Position numbers and translations under genes: made by a program. Below, piece by piece: positions 53,411 through 62,300 of a stretch of 64,000 bases of DNA. The stretch is from Flavobacteriales bacterium (GTDB taxonomy: Bacteria > Bacteroidota > Bacteroidia > Flavobacteriales > Schleiferiaceae), in assembly GCA_017795025.1 (NCBI GenBank), contig CP051243.1, forward strand, positions 2,938,897 through 3,002,896. Reading direction: 5' to 3'. Position 1 is the first letter of the stretch, and each line of letters opens with the position of its first letter. Under the pieces are notes generated by a model. It saw only the letters and a program-made list of their open reading frames with translations, was not told the origin of the DNA and ran no database searches.

Positions 53411-53440
53411 GCCGTCTCCAATTATGGAGACGGCTTTTTT
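53411..53440 (+). terminator. Terminator of the rplM-rpsI-rpsB-tsf operon
   Basis: GCCGTCTCCA (53411-53420) pairs perfectly with TGGAGACGGC (53425-53434) around ATTA, followed by six T residues. Confidence 0.9.
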
Positions 53441-53510
53441 GTTTTTACTAGCCCTAAAAAATAGGAGAAAGCAAAGCTCAATTTCAGGTTTTATTTACGT
53501 CGTATCCTTG

Positions 53511-53518
53511 TATCTTTG
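53511..53518 (+). promoter_or_regulatory. -7 box of pyrH-frr
   Basis: TATCTTTG is an exact TAnnTTTG, 22 bases before the ATG at 53541. It shows that the longer frame starting at 53424, which begins inside the tsf terminator, is wrong. Confidence 0.6.
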
Positions 53519-53540
53519 CCAGCATACCGAATTCCAAACC

Positions 53541-54248
53541 ATGAAATACAATCGCATTTTATTAAAGCTCAGCGGAGAATCCCTAATGGGAGACCAAGAG
53601 TATGGCATTAATGGGGACCGCCTTAAGGAGTACGCCGAAGAGATTAAATCGGTTGTGGAACTGGGTGTTCAAGTAGCAATTGTAATTGGAGGCGGTAATA
53701 TTTTCCGCGGGCTTAAAGGGGCCAGTGAAGGAATGGATCGCACTCAAGCCGACCATATGGGCATGTTAGCAACCGTAATTAACGGTTTAGCCTTACAGAG
53801 TGCGCTCGAAGTGGAAGGAGTAAAAACTAGGTTGCAATCAGCCATCGAAATGAATAAGGTAGCTGAACCCTACATCAGAAGACGAGCGACGCGTCACTTA
53901 GAAAAGGGTCGCGTTGTTATTTTTGGCGCGGGAACTGGTAATCCTTATTTCACCACTGACACTGCTGCCACCTTAAGAGCTATTGAGGTAGACGCGGATG
54001 TGATTTTAAAAGGTACCAGAGTAGATGGTATCTACACTGCGGATCCTGAGAAGGATGCCTCCGCCACTAAGTACGAATCAATTTCCTTTAAAGAGGTTTA
54101 CGAGAAAGGTCTAAATGTAATGGACATGACGGCCTTTACTTTGAGTAAGGAAAATGACTTACCCATTATTGTATTTGATATGAACAAGCCCGGGAACTTG
54201 CATAATCTCTTAAAAGGAGAAAAAGTAGGTACCTTAGTGGCCAATTAA
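53541..54248 (+). CDS. pyrH: Uridylate (UMP) kinase
   Basis: A 235-residue amino-acid-kinase-fold enzyme that makes UDP from [20 protein letters not shown] opens the ATP site, GGGNIFRG is the UMP-binding turn, and [13 protein letters not shown] is typical of bacterial PyrH. Start is ATG 53541. frr follows 13 bases on, the conserved pyrH-frr pair. Confidence 0.96.
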   Translation: MKYNRILLKLSGESLMGDQEYGINGDRLKEYAEEIKSVVELGVQVAIVIGGGNIFRGLKGASEGMDRTQADHMGMLATVINGLALQSALEVEGVKTRLQSAIEMNKVAEPYIRRRATRHLEKGRVVIFGAGTGNPYFTTDTAATLRAIEVDADVILKGTRVDGIYTADPEKDASATKYESISFKEVYEKGLNVMDMTAFTLSKENDLPIIVFDMNKPGNLHNLLKGEKVGTLVAN

Positions 54249-54261
54249 GACTCTATTTCGG

Positions 54262-54816
54262 ATGGAAGATATCGATCTGATCATTAGCGAAGCAGGGGAT
54301 AGCATGAAGAAATCCCTGCAGCATTTGGAAAAGGAACTACTAAAGATTCGCGCCGGTCGTGCAAATCCAGCGATGCTCGAAGGGGTACGTGTGGAGTATT
54401 ACGGGGCCATGACGCCTTTAAGCCAGGTATCGAATGTAGCGACTCCAGATGCCCGAACTTTAAGTGTTCAGCCTTGGGAGAAAGGCTTAATCCCAGAAAT
54501 TGAAAAGGCCATCATGAACGCTAATTTGGGCTTAAACCCTCAAAATAATGGGGAGACAGTAATAATTAATATCCCACCCTTAACCGAAGAGCGTCGTCGC
54601 GATTTGGTTAAACAGGCTAAAGCCGAGGGAGAAGAAGCGAAGGTTTCCATTCGTTCGGCACGTAAGGACGCCAATGATATGCTTAAAGATTTAGATGGCA
54701 TTAGCGAGGATTTGGTTAAGGATGCGGAAGAACGCGTTCAGGCTTTAACCAATAAGAACGTAGCTAAGGTTGATACCGCCATTGAGATCAAGGAAAAGGA
54801 AATCATGACGGTATAA
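54262..54816 (+). CDS. frr: Ribosome recycling factor
   Basis: A 184-residue protein that, with EF-G, splits the 70S ribosome after termination. Its three-helix bundle has LLKIRAGRANPAMLEGVRVEYYG and the signature PPLTEERRRDLVKQAKAEGEEAKV. Length is normal. A terminator follows. Confidence 0.97.
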   Translation: MEDIDLIISEAGDSMKKSLQHLEKELLKIRAGRANPAMLEGVRVEYYGAMTPLSQVSNVATPDARTLSVQPWEKGLIPEIEKAIMNANLGLNPQNNGETVIINIPPLTEERRRDLVKQAKAEGEEAKVSIRSARKDANDMLKDLDGISEDLVKDAEERVQALTNKNVAKVDTAIEIKEKEIMTV

Positions 54817-54845
54817 TCTAAAGAGAATTTATTTCAATACAGAAA

Positions 54846-54871
54846 GGTCCGCGATTGCGGACCTTTTTTTT
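54846..54871 (+). terminator. Terminator of pyrH-frr
   Basis: GGTCCGC (54846-54852) pairs with GCGGACC (54857-54863) around GATT, followed by eight T residues. It lies between convergent genes; the matching A-run on its left side also gives the minus strand a short T-run. Confidence 0.88.
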
Positions 54872-54876
54872 GGCTT

Positions 54877-55557
54877 CTAAAATTTTAGATTAACTCCGAT
54901 ACCGAGATGGAGGTTGTGGACGGCAATACGCTTCTTAGTGAAGGGGTCGTCAAAAGATTCGATATCTAAAAAGCTTAAAAAATGCCCAGCGCCAAGGTTT
55001 AGATCCACCAAATTGTTGATGCTTATAGATCCATTAAAACCAACCTGGTAGGCGGCACTGAAAACGATATCCATTGAGCTAATCTTATTTGGTGCCTCTC
55101 CAGGCTTAGCTGGGAAGTATATAGGCTGTTCGGCATCTAGGAATGCCAAATTTAATCCAGCAAGGGCATAGGGCTGAATGCTTAAACCCTGACCGAGTCT
55201 AAAAATATAATTAAAGCCAAATAGAAAGCTACTGTTTTCAAGTCTAGCTGTTCGGTCAATCATGGTCATTAAATTCTCGTGAGCCCAAGGATCCAAATAA
55301 TTATAGGGGTAAAGACTTATTATTTGATTTGTTTGCCTGATGGTTTTAAAGCTTAGCCCCAATTTATCTTTATACACCATGCCAGCTATTTCCATACTAT
55401 AACCTAAGCCTAGACCCTGAATACTGGGTACCTCAAATATTCCATTTTGAGGCATAGTGCCAAAAAATTGAATGTTTAGATAGACGGTGGTGTCAGTTTC
55501 CTTTGTTTGAGAGCTCATTAAAAGTGGCAAGAATAGAAAAGCGACTAGATAACGCAT
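54877..55557 (-). CDS. Outer-membrane beta-barrel-like protein
   Basis: A 226-residue protein with a signal peptide (MRYLVAFLFLPLLMSSQ) and a run of alternating amphipathic strands ending in an aromatic-type barrel C-terminus GIGVNLKF. This is typical of small outer-membrane barrels, but no family is recognised. It is the last of a four-gene minus-strand operon, 28 bases after the propeller lipoprotein. It may be the pore or anchor for the other three exported proteins; this is inference. Confidence 0.6.
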   Translation of the reverse strand: MRYLVAFLFLPLLMSSQTKETDTTVYLNIQFFGTMPQNGIFEVPSIQGLGLGYSMEIAGMVYKDKLGLSFKTIRQTNQIISLYPYNYLDPWAHENLMTMIDRTARLENSSFLFGFNYIFRLGQGLSIQPYALAGLNLAFLDAEQPIYFPAKPGEAPNKISSMDIVFSAAYQVGFNGSISINNLVDLNLGAGHFLSFLDIESFDDPFTKKRIAVHNLHLGIGVNLKF

Positions 55558-55585
55558 CGATGTAGTATTAGGCTAGCAGTGAAAC

Positions 55586-56812
55586 TTAAAGCAGCTTAGG
55601 AATCTTCACGCAATAGGCGTAACGGCCATCATGGAAGTACATGACCCTCCGGTTGGGGTCAATTACTATTTTACTTTGAATTTCATCGAACCCTTCCATG
55701 TTATAGTCTTTCAACAAATCATCACCAAGTAGTGGGTCTATCGCAGCAATTCCGTCTTCGGTTGCAAAGAATATCTTGCCCTCGAAGTAAGTAAAGCGAT
55801 CTTCGATACCTGGGTCTAAGTCTTCCCTTACATAGCGTAAGGTGCCATTAGATTTATTAATAGAGACCAATTCGTTGCCACCGCCTTTTATTAGCATTGC
55901 GTCCCCGTAGATAAGGAAGTCGCCATCAAAGAACTGGACGCCATAGCTAAGTTTTACAAAGTCGGTTATTTTACGATACCATAGCATAGCACCAGAGTGC
56001 AAATCCATACAGAAAGCATGATACTTTACTAGCCCGTATACCCTATTATTCTCAACTTGCAGCGGAATAATACCTGAGTTAATATCAATATCCGTATTAC
56101 GCCACATCAATGTGTCGGCAGTAAGGTTATAAGCAAAAATGTCCGTCGGGATCTGACCGCCGAGCCATCTTCGGTTTTTCCAAACCATCACATCATCACC
56201 ATTGTCGAGCTGTCCGAAGCCAAACGAGTCGAAACCATGGTTGAAGCTTCCATCGCCTGAGAAGGAGTAGACCAATTCGAAACTTTTTTGATGTGCTTGA
56301 CTCCGAATAATCGTGGCGGTTTTACCATCGGCGCTTTCATACGAGGTGTATATGTGATTTTTATAGGGGTAAATATGAGGGCCGTTATTAGCTATGGGGG
56401 CACTCCAGTTAGTGGACATACTGGGTAAATGAATACAGTCTATTGACCTCTGCGTGCTTAAGAGTAGGTAGTTGTCAATTTGTGCCGTTAATTCTCCATA
56501 ATAGAGAGTTGTCCCGTAGCCATAATCAGACCAAGTGTTATTTATATTGCCATTTGCAGTATCGAGAAATAGAATAGGAGCAGCCTTTCCATGTAGATGA
56601 TACTCGGTGCCAAAAACAACATGATTTCCGTTTAGGACGGGATTCATGGCAATGGTATAATAGGAGCGAGCAGGCGAAGGCACCAATTGAGTCTGCCATA
56701 CAAGCTCTAAGGTTTTGGACTGATCAGGTTGAGGGGGTGACTTAACTCGAGTTCTACAGGATAACAATATGAAAACACATATTATCCATATTCTGGCACT
56801 ACTTCTTATCAT
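55586..56812 (-). CDS. PQQ-like beta-propeller lipoprotein
   Basis: A 408-residue lipoprotein; lipobox LLSC near residue 19. The remainder is built of repeated blades with a Trp/Gly rhythm like PQQ or WD40-type propellers (ALLWYRKITDFVKLSYG, GTLRYVREDLDPG, GKIFFATEDGIAAIDPLLG), about seven blades by eye. There is no evident catalytic site. It overlaps the lipase-like gene by 4 bases (ATGA), so the two are co-translated and may interact. Confidence 0.65.
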   Translation of the reverse strand: MIRSSARIWIICVFILLSCRTRVKSPPQPDQSKTLELVWQTQLVPSPARSYYTIAMNPVLNGNHVVFGTEYHLHGKAAPILFLDTANGNINNTWSDYGYGTTLYYGELTAQIDNYLLLSTQRSIDCIHLPSMSTNWSAPIANNGPHIYPYKNHIYTSYESADGKTATIIRSQAHQKSFELVYSFSGDGSFNHGFDSFGFGQLDNGDDVMVWKNRRWLGGQIPTDIFAYNLTADTLMWRNTDIDINSGIIPLQVENNRVYGLVKYHAFCMDLHSGAMLWYRKITDFVKLSYGVQFFDGDFLIYGDAMLIKGGGNELVSINKSNGTLRYVREDLDPGIEDRFTYFEGKIFFATEDGIAAIDPLLGDDLLKDYNMEGFDEIQSKIVIDPNRRVMYFHDGRYAYCVKIPKLL

Positions 56813-58365
56813 TTTTTATCAAGTTTAAATTTAATACCATATGTACCATCGAAAAGCTTGGTAAGTTCCTCTTTGGTTCTCGTACAGTTTCTAACCTGCA
56901 TATGATTGGTGTTTTCCAATTCCACACTCGCGTTCTTTGCGCCATAGTACGTTCTTTGAGATGAAATTGGAACCACTCCGTCACTTTCTTCCTCGTATAT
57001 CATGTGGCGTTCCCGAGGTGTGATATTGCACGAAATAGCATTACTGGTATTGCAGTCCGAAGGGTCTTGGACAACCGTACTTGAAAAGCTGTAGCCATTC
57101 ATTCCTCCGAGGTCATATAAGCAATCGCATTGGTAACCTTCTAGCCAAACCGAGTCCCTGCGGGCACCGATATATCTTTTCCAGCGAAGATTTGCAGAAC
57201 CGAGCCAATGGGCGGCAGAATTATAGATTCGAGCTTTTCCAATTGCTCTATTGTACGAGAATAGGCTGAAAGCATCATAGTGGCTTGGAGGTCTGAGCCA
57301 AGTATAAAACACTACTCTTCTGGACCTTTGAATCCAATAATTCTTTTTGCTGATGTAGTCACTTATCCGGTTGTTAACGAGCATTGGCAGTTCATCATCA
57401 TCATCTAGCCCGAATGGATTGTCTTTTAAGGTTTCCCCGGTAATCACTGAATCTGGAGTGAGGGTCATAGTGTGTATTAAGCGCCAAAAAACGGGCTCCT
57501 CCTCGGCTCCATAAAAGGTAACCACTTGAAAAAGGGGGTCGGTGCTTGCAAATTGATTTAAACTGTCTAAAATCGGGTGTCCCTTAGCATAGTCTTTAGA
57601 CAGGGGTGTCCTGATGGAGTTAACCAGCAAGGGTAAGACCGTTTTTTCCAATCCAGAACAAGCAGCAGTTGAGAACCTACTAATGAGGCTTGGTGGTAGG
57701 ACGTTACTTAAAATCCAATTGCCGTCGGTGAATATTGTTATTTCAGCTTTGCTAAGGGCTATGCAGCCTTCTGTTATCCAGTTTTGTACATGACCACTAT
57801 CCGAATAGTTTATAATAGCGGCACCTTGATGAGGCGTTCCGAAGGTTGCAAGGCCGGTAAAAAGGTTTGGTACGTGGGCATTGGGGTGTGTTGACTTGGA
57901 CATATAGCGCAGGGTGCGGCCCATAAGTCCGCCTTGACTATGAGCGATGGCAAATCTCTTCGAGGTATCAATCCCGGGATAAGGGGAACTGTTTAATTTG
58001 TTTTTTAAGATTTGGGCGTAGTTTATGGTGGCATTTAATAAATCGAACTGTTCCTCGGCCGTATACTCCTGATTGATTCCGTAGAATACCCTTTCCGGGT
58101 ATCCTGGAATAGGGTTGCCGCCTTGAAAGCGAGTAGCATGGTAAACATGACCCCAAGAGCTCTGATTGCCCGCGAGTCCATGAATCCAGAACACAATTTT
58201 CCTCCCCACCGTATCAGTACTATTACTGTCAAGACCTCCACCATTTAAGGGGTTTTCTGGGTTAGAACTAAGAATTCTGAGGGAGTCGGTAGAGATGGCT
58301 TCGACTTGGGCAAAAACGGGATAACTCATTAGGCCCAAGGCGCAACTTAGAATTAGCTTTTTCAT
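56809..58365 (-). CDS. Secreted PGAP1-like alpha/beta hydrolase (lipase)
   Basis: A 518-residue secreted hydrolase. The signal peptide ends near VFAQ (residue 20). Oxyanion motif IHGLAGNQSSW, nucleophile elbow AHSQGGLMGR (catalytic Ser) and GTPHQGAAI match PGAP1-like lipases or esterases. A likely Asp is in EESDGVVPISS and a likely His in NTNHMQVRN near the end. It starts 5 bases after the T9SS gene stop, in one operon. Cleavage of a lipid or ester at the cell surface is inferred. Confidence 0.82.
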   Translation of the reverse strand: MKKLILSCALGLMSYPVFAQVEAISTDSLRILSSNPENPLNGGGLDSNSTDTVGRKIVFWIHGLAGNQSSWGHVYHATRFQGGNPIPGYPERVFYGINQEYTAEEQFDLLNATINYAQILKNKLNSSPYPGIDTSKRFAIAHSQGGLMGRTLRYMSKSTHPNAHVPNLFTGLATFGTPHQGAAIINYSDSGHVQNWITEGCIALSKAEITIFTDGNWILSNVLPPSLISRFSTAACSGLEKTVLPLLVNSIRTPLSKDYAKGHPILDSLNQFASTDPLFQVVTFYGAEEEPVFWRLIHTMTLTPDSVITGETLKDNPFGLDDDDELPMLVNNRISDYISKKNYWIQRSRRVVFYTWLRPPSHYDAFSLFSYNRAIGKARIYNSAAHWLGSANLRWKRYIGARRDSVWLEGYQCDCLYDLGGMNGYSFSSTVVQDPSDCNTSNAISCNITPRERHMIYEEESDGVVPISSQRTYYGAKNASVELENTNHMQVRNCTRTKEELTKLFDGTYGIKFKLDKK

Positions 58366-58370
58366 CAGGT

Positions 58371-59423
58371 TTAAATTTTAGTAAAGGTTTGGGAGAAGAG
58401 TCCAGCTTGGGTTTGGACAATTAAAATCAAGACCCCATTGGGGTAAGCAGATCCATCAATACTTATGATGTCCTGACTTACAATGGGGTTTGGATAAGTC
58501 TGAATAATGTTACCAAGATGATCGCGCACTTGCACTTGAGAAACTTGAGCATCGGGAATCCCACGTAAAAGAATTTCAAATTGGTCTTCCACGGGATTTG
58601 GATAAACCTCTAAGTGAGCTTTGTCGGTGTACTTTTCAATTAGGTTATTTAAATCTTCGATAACATGATTATGGAAGGTGGTGGTTTTAGTAAAGGTGAC
58701 GGGATGACTTAAATCGAGTCGGTAATATTTCTCCTCTTCCCATAAGGGTACATAACCATAAGGAGCGTAAAGGGTGTATTGGGTATTTACTTCGTACTGA
58801 ACGCTATCTATAAGGTAGCGGCGGTATACCTTTTTTTCATTGGGCTCTATGCGAACAACATTTCCATTTAGGCTAAGTTGAAAAGCATTAAAGGGCAGTT
58901 GCTGTAGTGAGGCCCCATCGTTAATGGCAGCTTGAATATCAGGATCCCGCTTGCTCGGGAAAAACATCATGATTGGTTGAAACCCATTTTGTTGCAGATA
59001 GCTGATCTCCTCCACCATAGTCTGGTTCTCGGAGGCATTATTGGGGAAGTAATACTCTTGCTGGCCAGTAGAATCAAAACCAAAACTGCCAGTTGGGCTC
59101 ATCAGTTGGATATCTGGAAGGTGCATCCAATCTTCTAATGCACTAGCCTTAATGTTGATGGCCTGGAAATAAGGTTCGGATTGGTTATTTATACCAGTGC
59201 AGACCAAGCGATGAAATTCCATTGGTTTTAAGAGGTCTCGCTCAGATATATCAATCTCTTCAATGAGAGTTCCAGAGGGAATGGTCGCACTTTGATAAAC
59301 TTTTTCTTCAAAGCGATAACGAGCTTGGGTGCTATCGTTAATAAAGTTGGGGTAGTTTTCGGACTGAGCCTTTAGAATGGGACTCAAGCTGAATGCAATT
59401 AGCAGCAAAAGAAATGTTCGCAT
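58371..59423 (-). CDS. T9SS-secreted protein of unknown function
   Basis: A 350-residue secreted protein. The signal peptide ends near LKAQ (residue 20). The middle region (about 25-270) is of unknown fold, with two paired Glu/Tyr-rich parts (KVYRRYLIDSVQYEV). The T9SS type A sorting domain starts at LEVYPNPVEDQFEI and runs to the end, without cysteines. First gene of the operon: T9SS protein, lipase, propeller lipoprotein, barrel. A promoter upstream was not recognised in the 111-base gap to rsmI. Confidence 0.7.
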   Translation of the reverse strand: MRTFLLLLIAFSLSPILKAQSENYPNFINDSTQARYRFEEKVYQSATIPSGTLIEEIDISERDLLKPMEFHRLVCTGINNQSEPYFQAINIKASALEDWMHLPDIQLMSPTGSFGFDSTGQQEYYFPNNASENQTMVEEISYLQQNGFQPIMMFFPSKRDPDIQAAINDGASLQQLPFNAFQLSLNGNVVRIEPNEKKVYRRYLIDSVQYEVNTQYTLYAPYGYVPLWEEEKYYRLDLSHPVTFTKTTTFHNHVIEDLNNLIEKYTDKAHLEVYPNPVEDQFEILLRGIPDAQVSQVQVRDHLGNIIQTYPNPIVSQDIISIDGSAYPNGVLILIVQTQAGLFSQTFTKI

Positions 59424-59534
59424 GGTTCGAGGTTTTGGTTTGAAGCAAACCTCCTAATTGCGAATAGACCAACATAGGTGAAACTTGCACCTAGCTAAAA
59501 GAAAATGGGTAAAGCGTGCGCTTTTAGGGTAGTT

Positions 59535-60221
59535 TTAGTTCTGTTTACCTGTGCATCCCGACACGCAAAGAACTAATTCTCCTTTTGGAGCTTGGGCTTC
59601 GCAAGAAGCAATGAGCTCATGAAGACTACCGCGTCGGGTTTCTTCAAATTTTTTAGAGATCTCACGGCTCAAGCTAGCTTCACGATCGGCACCAAAGTGT
59701 TCACTAAGGTCTTTCAGGGTCTTGATAATCCGGTGGGGGCTCTCATAAAAAACGAGGGTACGTTCCTCAAGAGCTAGTTTTTGCAAACGACTTTGACGTC
59801 CTTTTTTAGGCGGTAAAAATCCTTCGAAACTAAAGTTATGGGCCGGCAAGCCACTAACAACTAGGGCCGGTATAAGGGCCGTTGCGCCTGGTAAGCAGAT
59901 GACTTCAATGTTTTCTTTGAGGGCTTCACGAACCATTAAGAAACCCGGGTCAGAAATTGCCGGAGTTCCCGCATCACTTATTAAGGCAATCGTTTTTCCG
60001 GCCGCCATTTGAGCAATAAACTGAGCGGTAATGCGGTGCTCATTATGCATATGATTGGCGCGCATGGGAGTTTCAATCGAAAAATGCTTTAGAAGCTTGC
60101 CGCTGGTACGGGTGTCTTCCGCCAAGATAAGATCGGCATCCTTAAGGCATTGAATAGCCCTAAAGGTCATATCCTCTAAATTCCCAATAGGAGTGGGGAC
60201 GATATATAGAATTCCAGCCAT
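59535..60221 (-). CDS. rsmI: 16S rRNA (cytidine-1402-2'-O)-methyltransferase
   Basis: A 228-residue tetrapyrrole-methylase-fold enzyme that methylates C1402 of 16S rRNA near the P site. LYIVPTPIGNLEDMTFRA begins the family; LISDAGTPAISDPGF and FYESPHRI are its marks. It lies 1 base after the alkyltransferase-like gene, co-transcribed with that gene and trmB. Confidence 0.96.
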   Translation of the reverse strand: MAGILYIVPTPIGNLEDMTFRAIQCLKDADLILAEDTRTSGKLLKHFSIETPMRANHMHNEHRITAQFIAQMAAGKTIALISDAGTPAISDPGFLMVREALKENIEVICLPGATALIPALVVSGLPAHNFSFEGFLPPKKGRQSRLQKLALEERTLVFYESPHRIIKTLKDLSEHFGADREASLSREISKKFEETRRGSLHELIASCEAQAPKGELVLCVSGCTGKQN

Positions 60222-60222
60222 A

Positions 60223-60558
60223 TTAAAAATCCGAGGGGTTTAAATGCTCCGCAGGGTCCCAAAAATACTGATCGAAGTTTTGTATCTGATCCTCCTTTAC
60301 CGGAATCCCTTCATTTTTAAGGAGATCTTCCATTAGGGTAGAGCCCCCAAAATGGTGCTTCCCACTGAGCATACCGAGTCGGTTAACCACGCGATGGGCC
60401 GGAACGCCATCTGCCGTAAGGCTTTTATTCATAGCATAGCCCACCAAGCGACTGCTTTTTGCCGCCCCTAAAAATTTGGCTATGGCACCGTAGCTGGTTA
60501 CCCGACCCTCGGGTATGTGCCGGCAAAGGGCGTAAACTCTGTCGTAAAAGTCACTCAA
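60223..60558 (-). CDS. Alkyltransferase-like protein (ATL), catalytic Cys replaced
   Basis: A 111-residue DNA-binding protein of the MGMT/ATL family. The active methyl acceptor of MGMT (PCHRV) is here PAHRVVNRLG, so it cannot accept the alkyl group. The family binds O6-alkylguanine and flags it for nucleotide excision repair. The Ala form is like T. thermophilus TTHA1564, while E. coli and yeast ATLs have Trp. Family mark GRVTSYGAIAKFLG is intact. It overlaps trmB by 8 bases. Confidence 0.9.
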   Translation of the reverse strand: MSDFYDRVYALCRHIPEGRVTSYGAIAKFLGAAKSSRLVGYAMNKSLTADGVPAHRVVNRLGMLSGKHHFGGSTLMEDLLKNEGIPVKEDQIQNFDQYFWDPAEHLNPSDF

Positions 60559-61225
60559 AGCTCCAGCGGATATAGGTGATGGGTTTCCCTTGCTGGCGGA
60601 AAAGATGCTCGTAATGGGTTTGAACTTCCACTAGTATGGGTTCGTCCTTGCGAGGCATTTGCTTGTCAATATCATGATACACCCGATGCACCGGAAAGCC
60701 CATTAATTGCAATAATCCTAGGGTGTAACCGTGTAAAAATTCGCTATCCGTTTTTAGATGAAGTAATCCTTTTGCCTGTAAAATATATTGGTAACGCATC
60801 ATGAAATTGGGATGCGTAAGGCGATGCTTGATTCGGGTGTGTTTTATTTGCGGATCAGGAAAAGTAATCCAGATTTCGGCAATTTCGCCAGCACCAAAGC
60901 AATGGTCGAGTAATTCGATTTGTGTCCTTAAGAAGGCTACATTTTTTAAGCCTTCTTCCTGAGCCTGCTTGGCACCATACCAAATTCGAGCCCCTTTAAT
61001 ATCTATGCCGATGTAGTTTACTTCTGGATTTCGACGCGCTAAGGCCAAGGTATATTCGCCCTTGCCGCAACCTAATTCCAATACAATGGGGCGGTCATTA
61101 CCAAATATTTCTTGGCCCCAGTTGCCTTGCAAATCAAGGCCTTTGAGAACTTCCTCTCGGCTGGGTTCCACCACATGTTTCATTTGCGCGTTTTCTTCGA
61201 AGCGCTGCAATTTTTTTCGTGCCAT
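60551..61225 (-). CDS. trmB: tRNA (guanine-N7-)-methyltransferase
   Basis: A 224-residue SAM-dependent enzyme that makes m7G46 in tRNA. SAM-binding LELGCGKGEYTLALARRNPE, YIGIDIKGARIW and substrate motif FPDPQIKHTRIKHRL are present. First gene of a minus-strand trmB-atl-rsmI operon, divergent from the glycosyltransferase gene. Confidence 0.95.
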   Translation of the reverse strand: MARKKLQRFEENAQMKHVVEPSREEVLKGLDLQGNWGQEIFGNDRPIVLELGCGKGEYTLALARRNPEVNYIGIDIKGARIWYGAKQAQEEGLKNVAFLRTQIELLDHCFGAGEIAEIWITFPDPQIKHTRIKHRLTHPNFMMRYQYILQAKGLLHLKTDSEFLHGYTLGLLQLMGFPVHRVYHDIDKQMPRKDEPILVEVQTHYEHLFRQQGKPITYIRWSFE

Positions 61226-61265
61226 GCTGCAAAAGTAATTGATTGCCTTTTCAGAACTTGCACCA

Positions 61266-62300
61266 ATGCAAAGAAGGGTTTTGTTTGGCGTCTTAAATTG
61301 GGGATTAGGTCATGCTACGCGAAGCAGCGTTTTAATCAAAGCCCTATTAGCTCAGGATATAGGAGTAATTCTTGCTTCAAACGGAATTGCTGGTGCCTGG
61401 CTGCAAACCGAGTTTCCGCATTTACAATTCCTGGAATTACCGGATTATGGGGTGCGCTATTCGAAGAGCAATAAGCAGTGGCCCCGACTACTAGCTTCCT
61501 TAGGGCCGATAGCCTGGGCTGCCCATAAAGAAAGGCAGAGTGCCGAAATGTGGGCCGAGGAATATGAAGTATCGGCGGTAATTTCCGACAACCGTTTGGG
61601 TTTTCGCTCTCGAAATCATAAATCTATTTACCTCAGTCACCAATTTAGGCCTCAGGCTGGTAACTTTAGTTCCTTGGCGGCAATGGCCCATCGTGCTTAT
61701 TATCATCGTTTTGATGAGCTTTGGCTTCCAGATCGGGCCGACGCTGCATTAAGTGGAGACTTGAGCATGAGTCCAAGGCCGGTGGTGCCTATTGGTATTT
61801 TAAGTGCCTTGGAAAATGCGCCAACGGAAAGGAATATTCCTGTCTTAATCATTCTTAGTGGTCCTGAGCCCCAGCGTAGTATTTTGGAAGCGAAGCTAAT
61901 GGACCATTCGGCCCTCTTTCCAGAAGGAAGTGTTTTGGTACGTGGAACCGACGGTGCTTGCCCGGATCGTTATAAAAAGCGCTTTAAGATTTATGATCGT
62001 TTAGGGAGTTTTGACCTATCGAGACTTATTTCGGCAGCAGATATTGTGATAAGCCGCAGTGGTTATAGCTCCTTAATGGATTACCGAAAATTAGGAAAGA
62101 AAGCCTTGTTAATCCCAACGCCCGGTCAGTATGAGCAGGAATATCTAGCAAAAAAACACAGTGGAAATTACGGATGGCTGATGGCAGAGCAGGATAATCT
62201 GCAATTGGAAAGGAATCTTGACCGTTTAAAGGCACTTCCTCAGCCAGAAGCTTGGGAGCTGAGTTTACCCCCGGATTTATTTAAGCCTTTTTTAGGGTAA
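61266..62300 (+). CDS. MurG-like GT-B glycosyltransferase
   Basis: A 344-residue cytosolic-side glycosyltransferase. N-terminal Rossmann domain LFGVLNWGLGHATRSSVLIK (like MurG family) and C-terminal domain with ADIVISRSGYSSLMDYRKL and LIPTPGQYEQEYLAKKH, the nucleotide-sugar binding segment. It is not MurG itself. I chose ATG 61266 (MQRRVLFGV) over 61239. Its 3' end overlaps the convergent PhoR-like gene by 20 bases. Acceptor and donor are unknown; UDP-GlcNAc-type donors are usual. Confidence 0.8.
   Translation: MQRRVLFGVLNWGLGHATRSSVLIKALLAQDIGVILASNGIAGAWLQTEFPHLQFLELPDYGVRYSKSNKQWPRLLASLGPIAWAAHKERQSAEMWAEEYEVSAVISDNRLGFRSRNHKSIYLSHQFRPQAGNFSSLAAMAHRAYYHRFDELWLPDRADAALSGDLSMSPRPVVPIGILSALENAPTERNIPVLIILSGPEPQRSILEAKLMDHSALFPEGSVLVRGTDGACPDRYKKRFKIYDRLGSFDLSRLISAADIVISRSGYSSLMDYRKLGKKALLIPTPGQYEQEYLAKKHSGNYGWLMAEQDNLQLERNLDRLKALPQPEAWELSLPPDLFKPFLG

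Noticed and set aside
53424-53540. Longer start of pyrH at 53424
   Set aside because: It begins within the tsf terminator and the -7 box TATCTTTG lies at 53511; PyrH normally begins at MKYNRIL.
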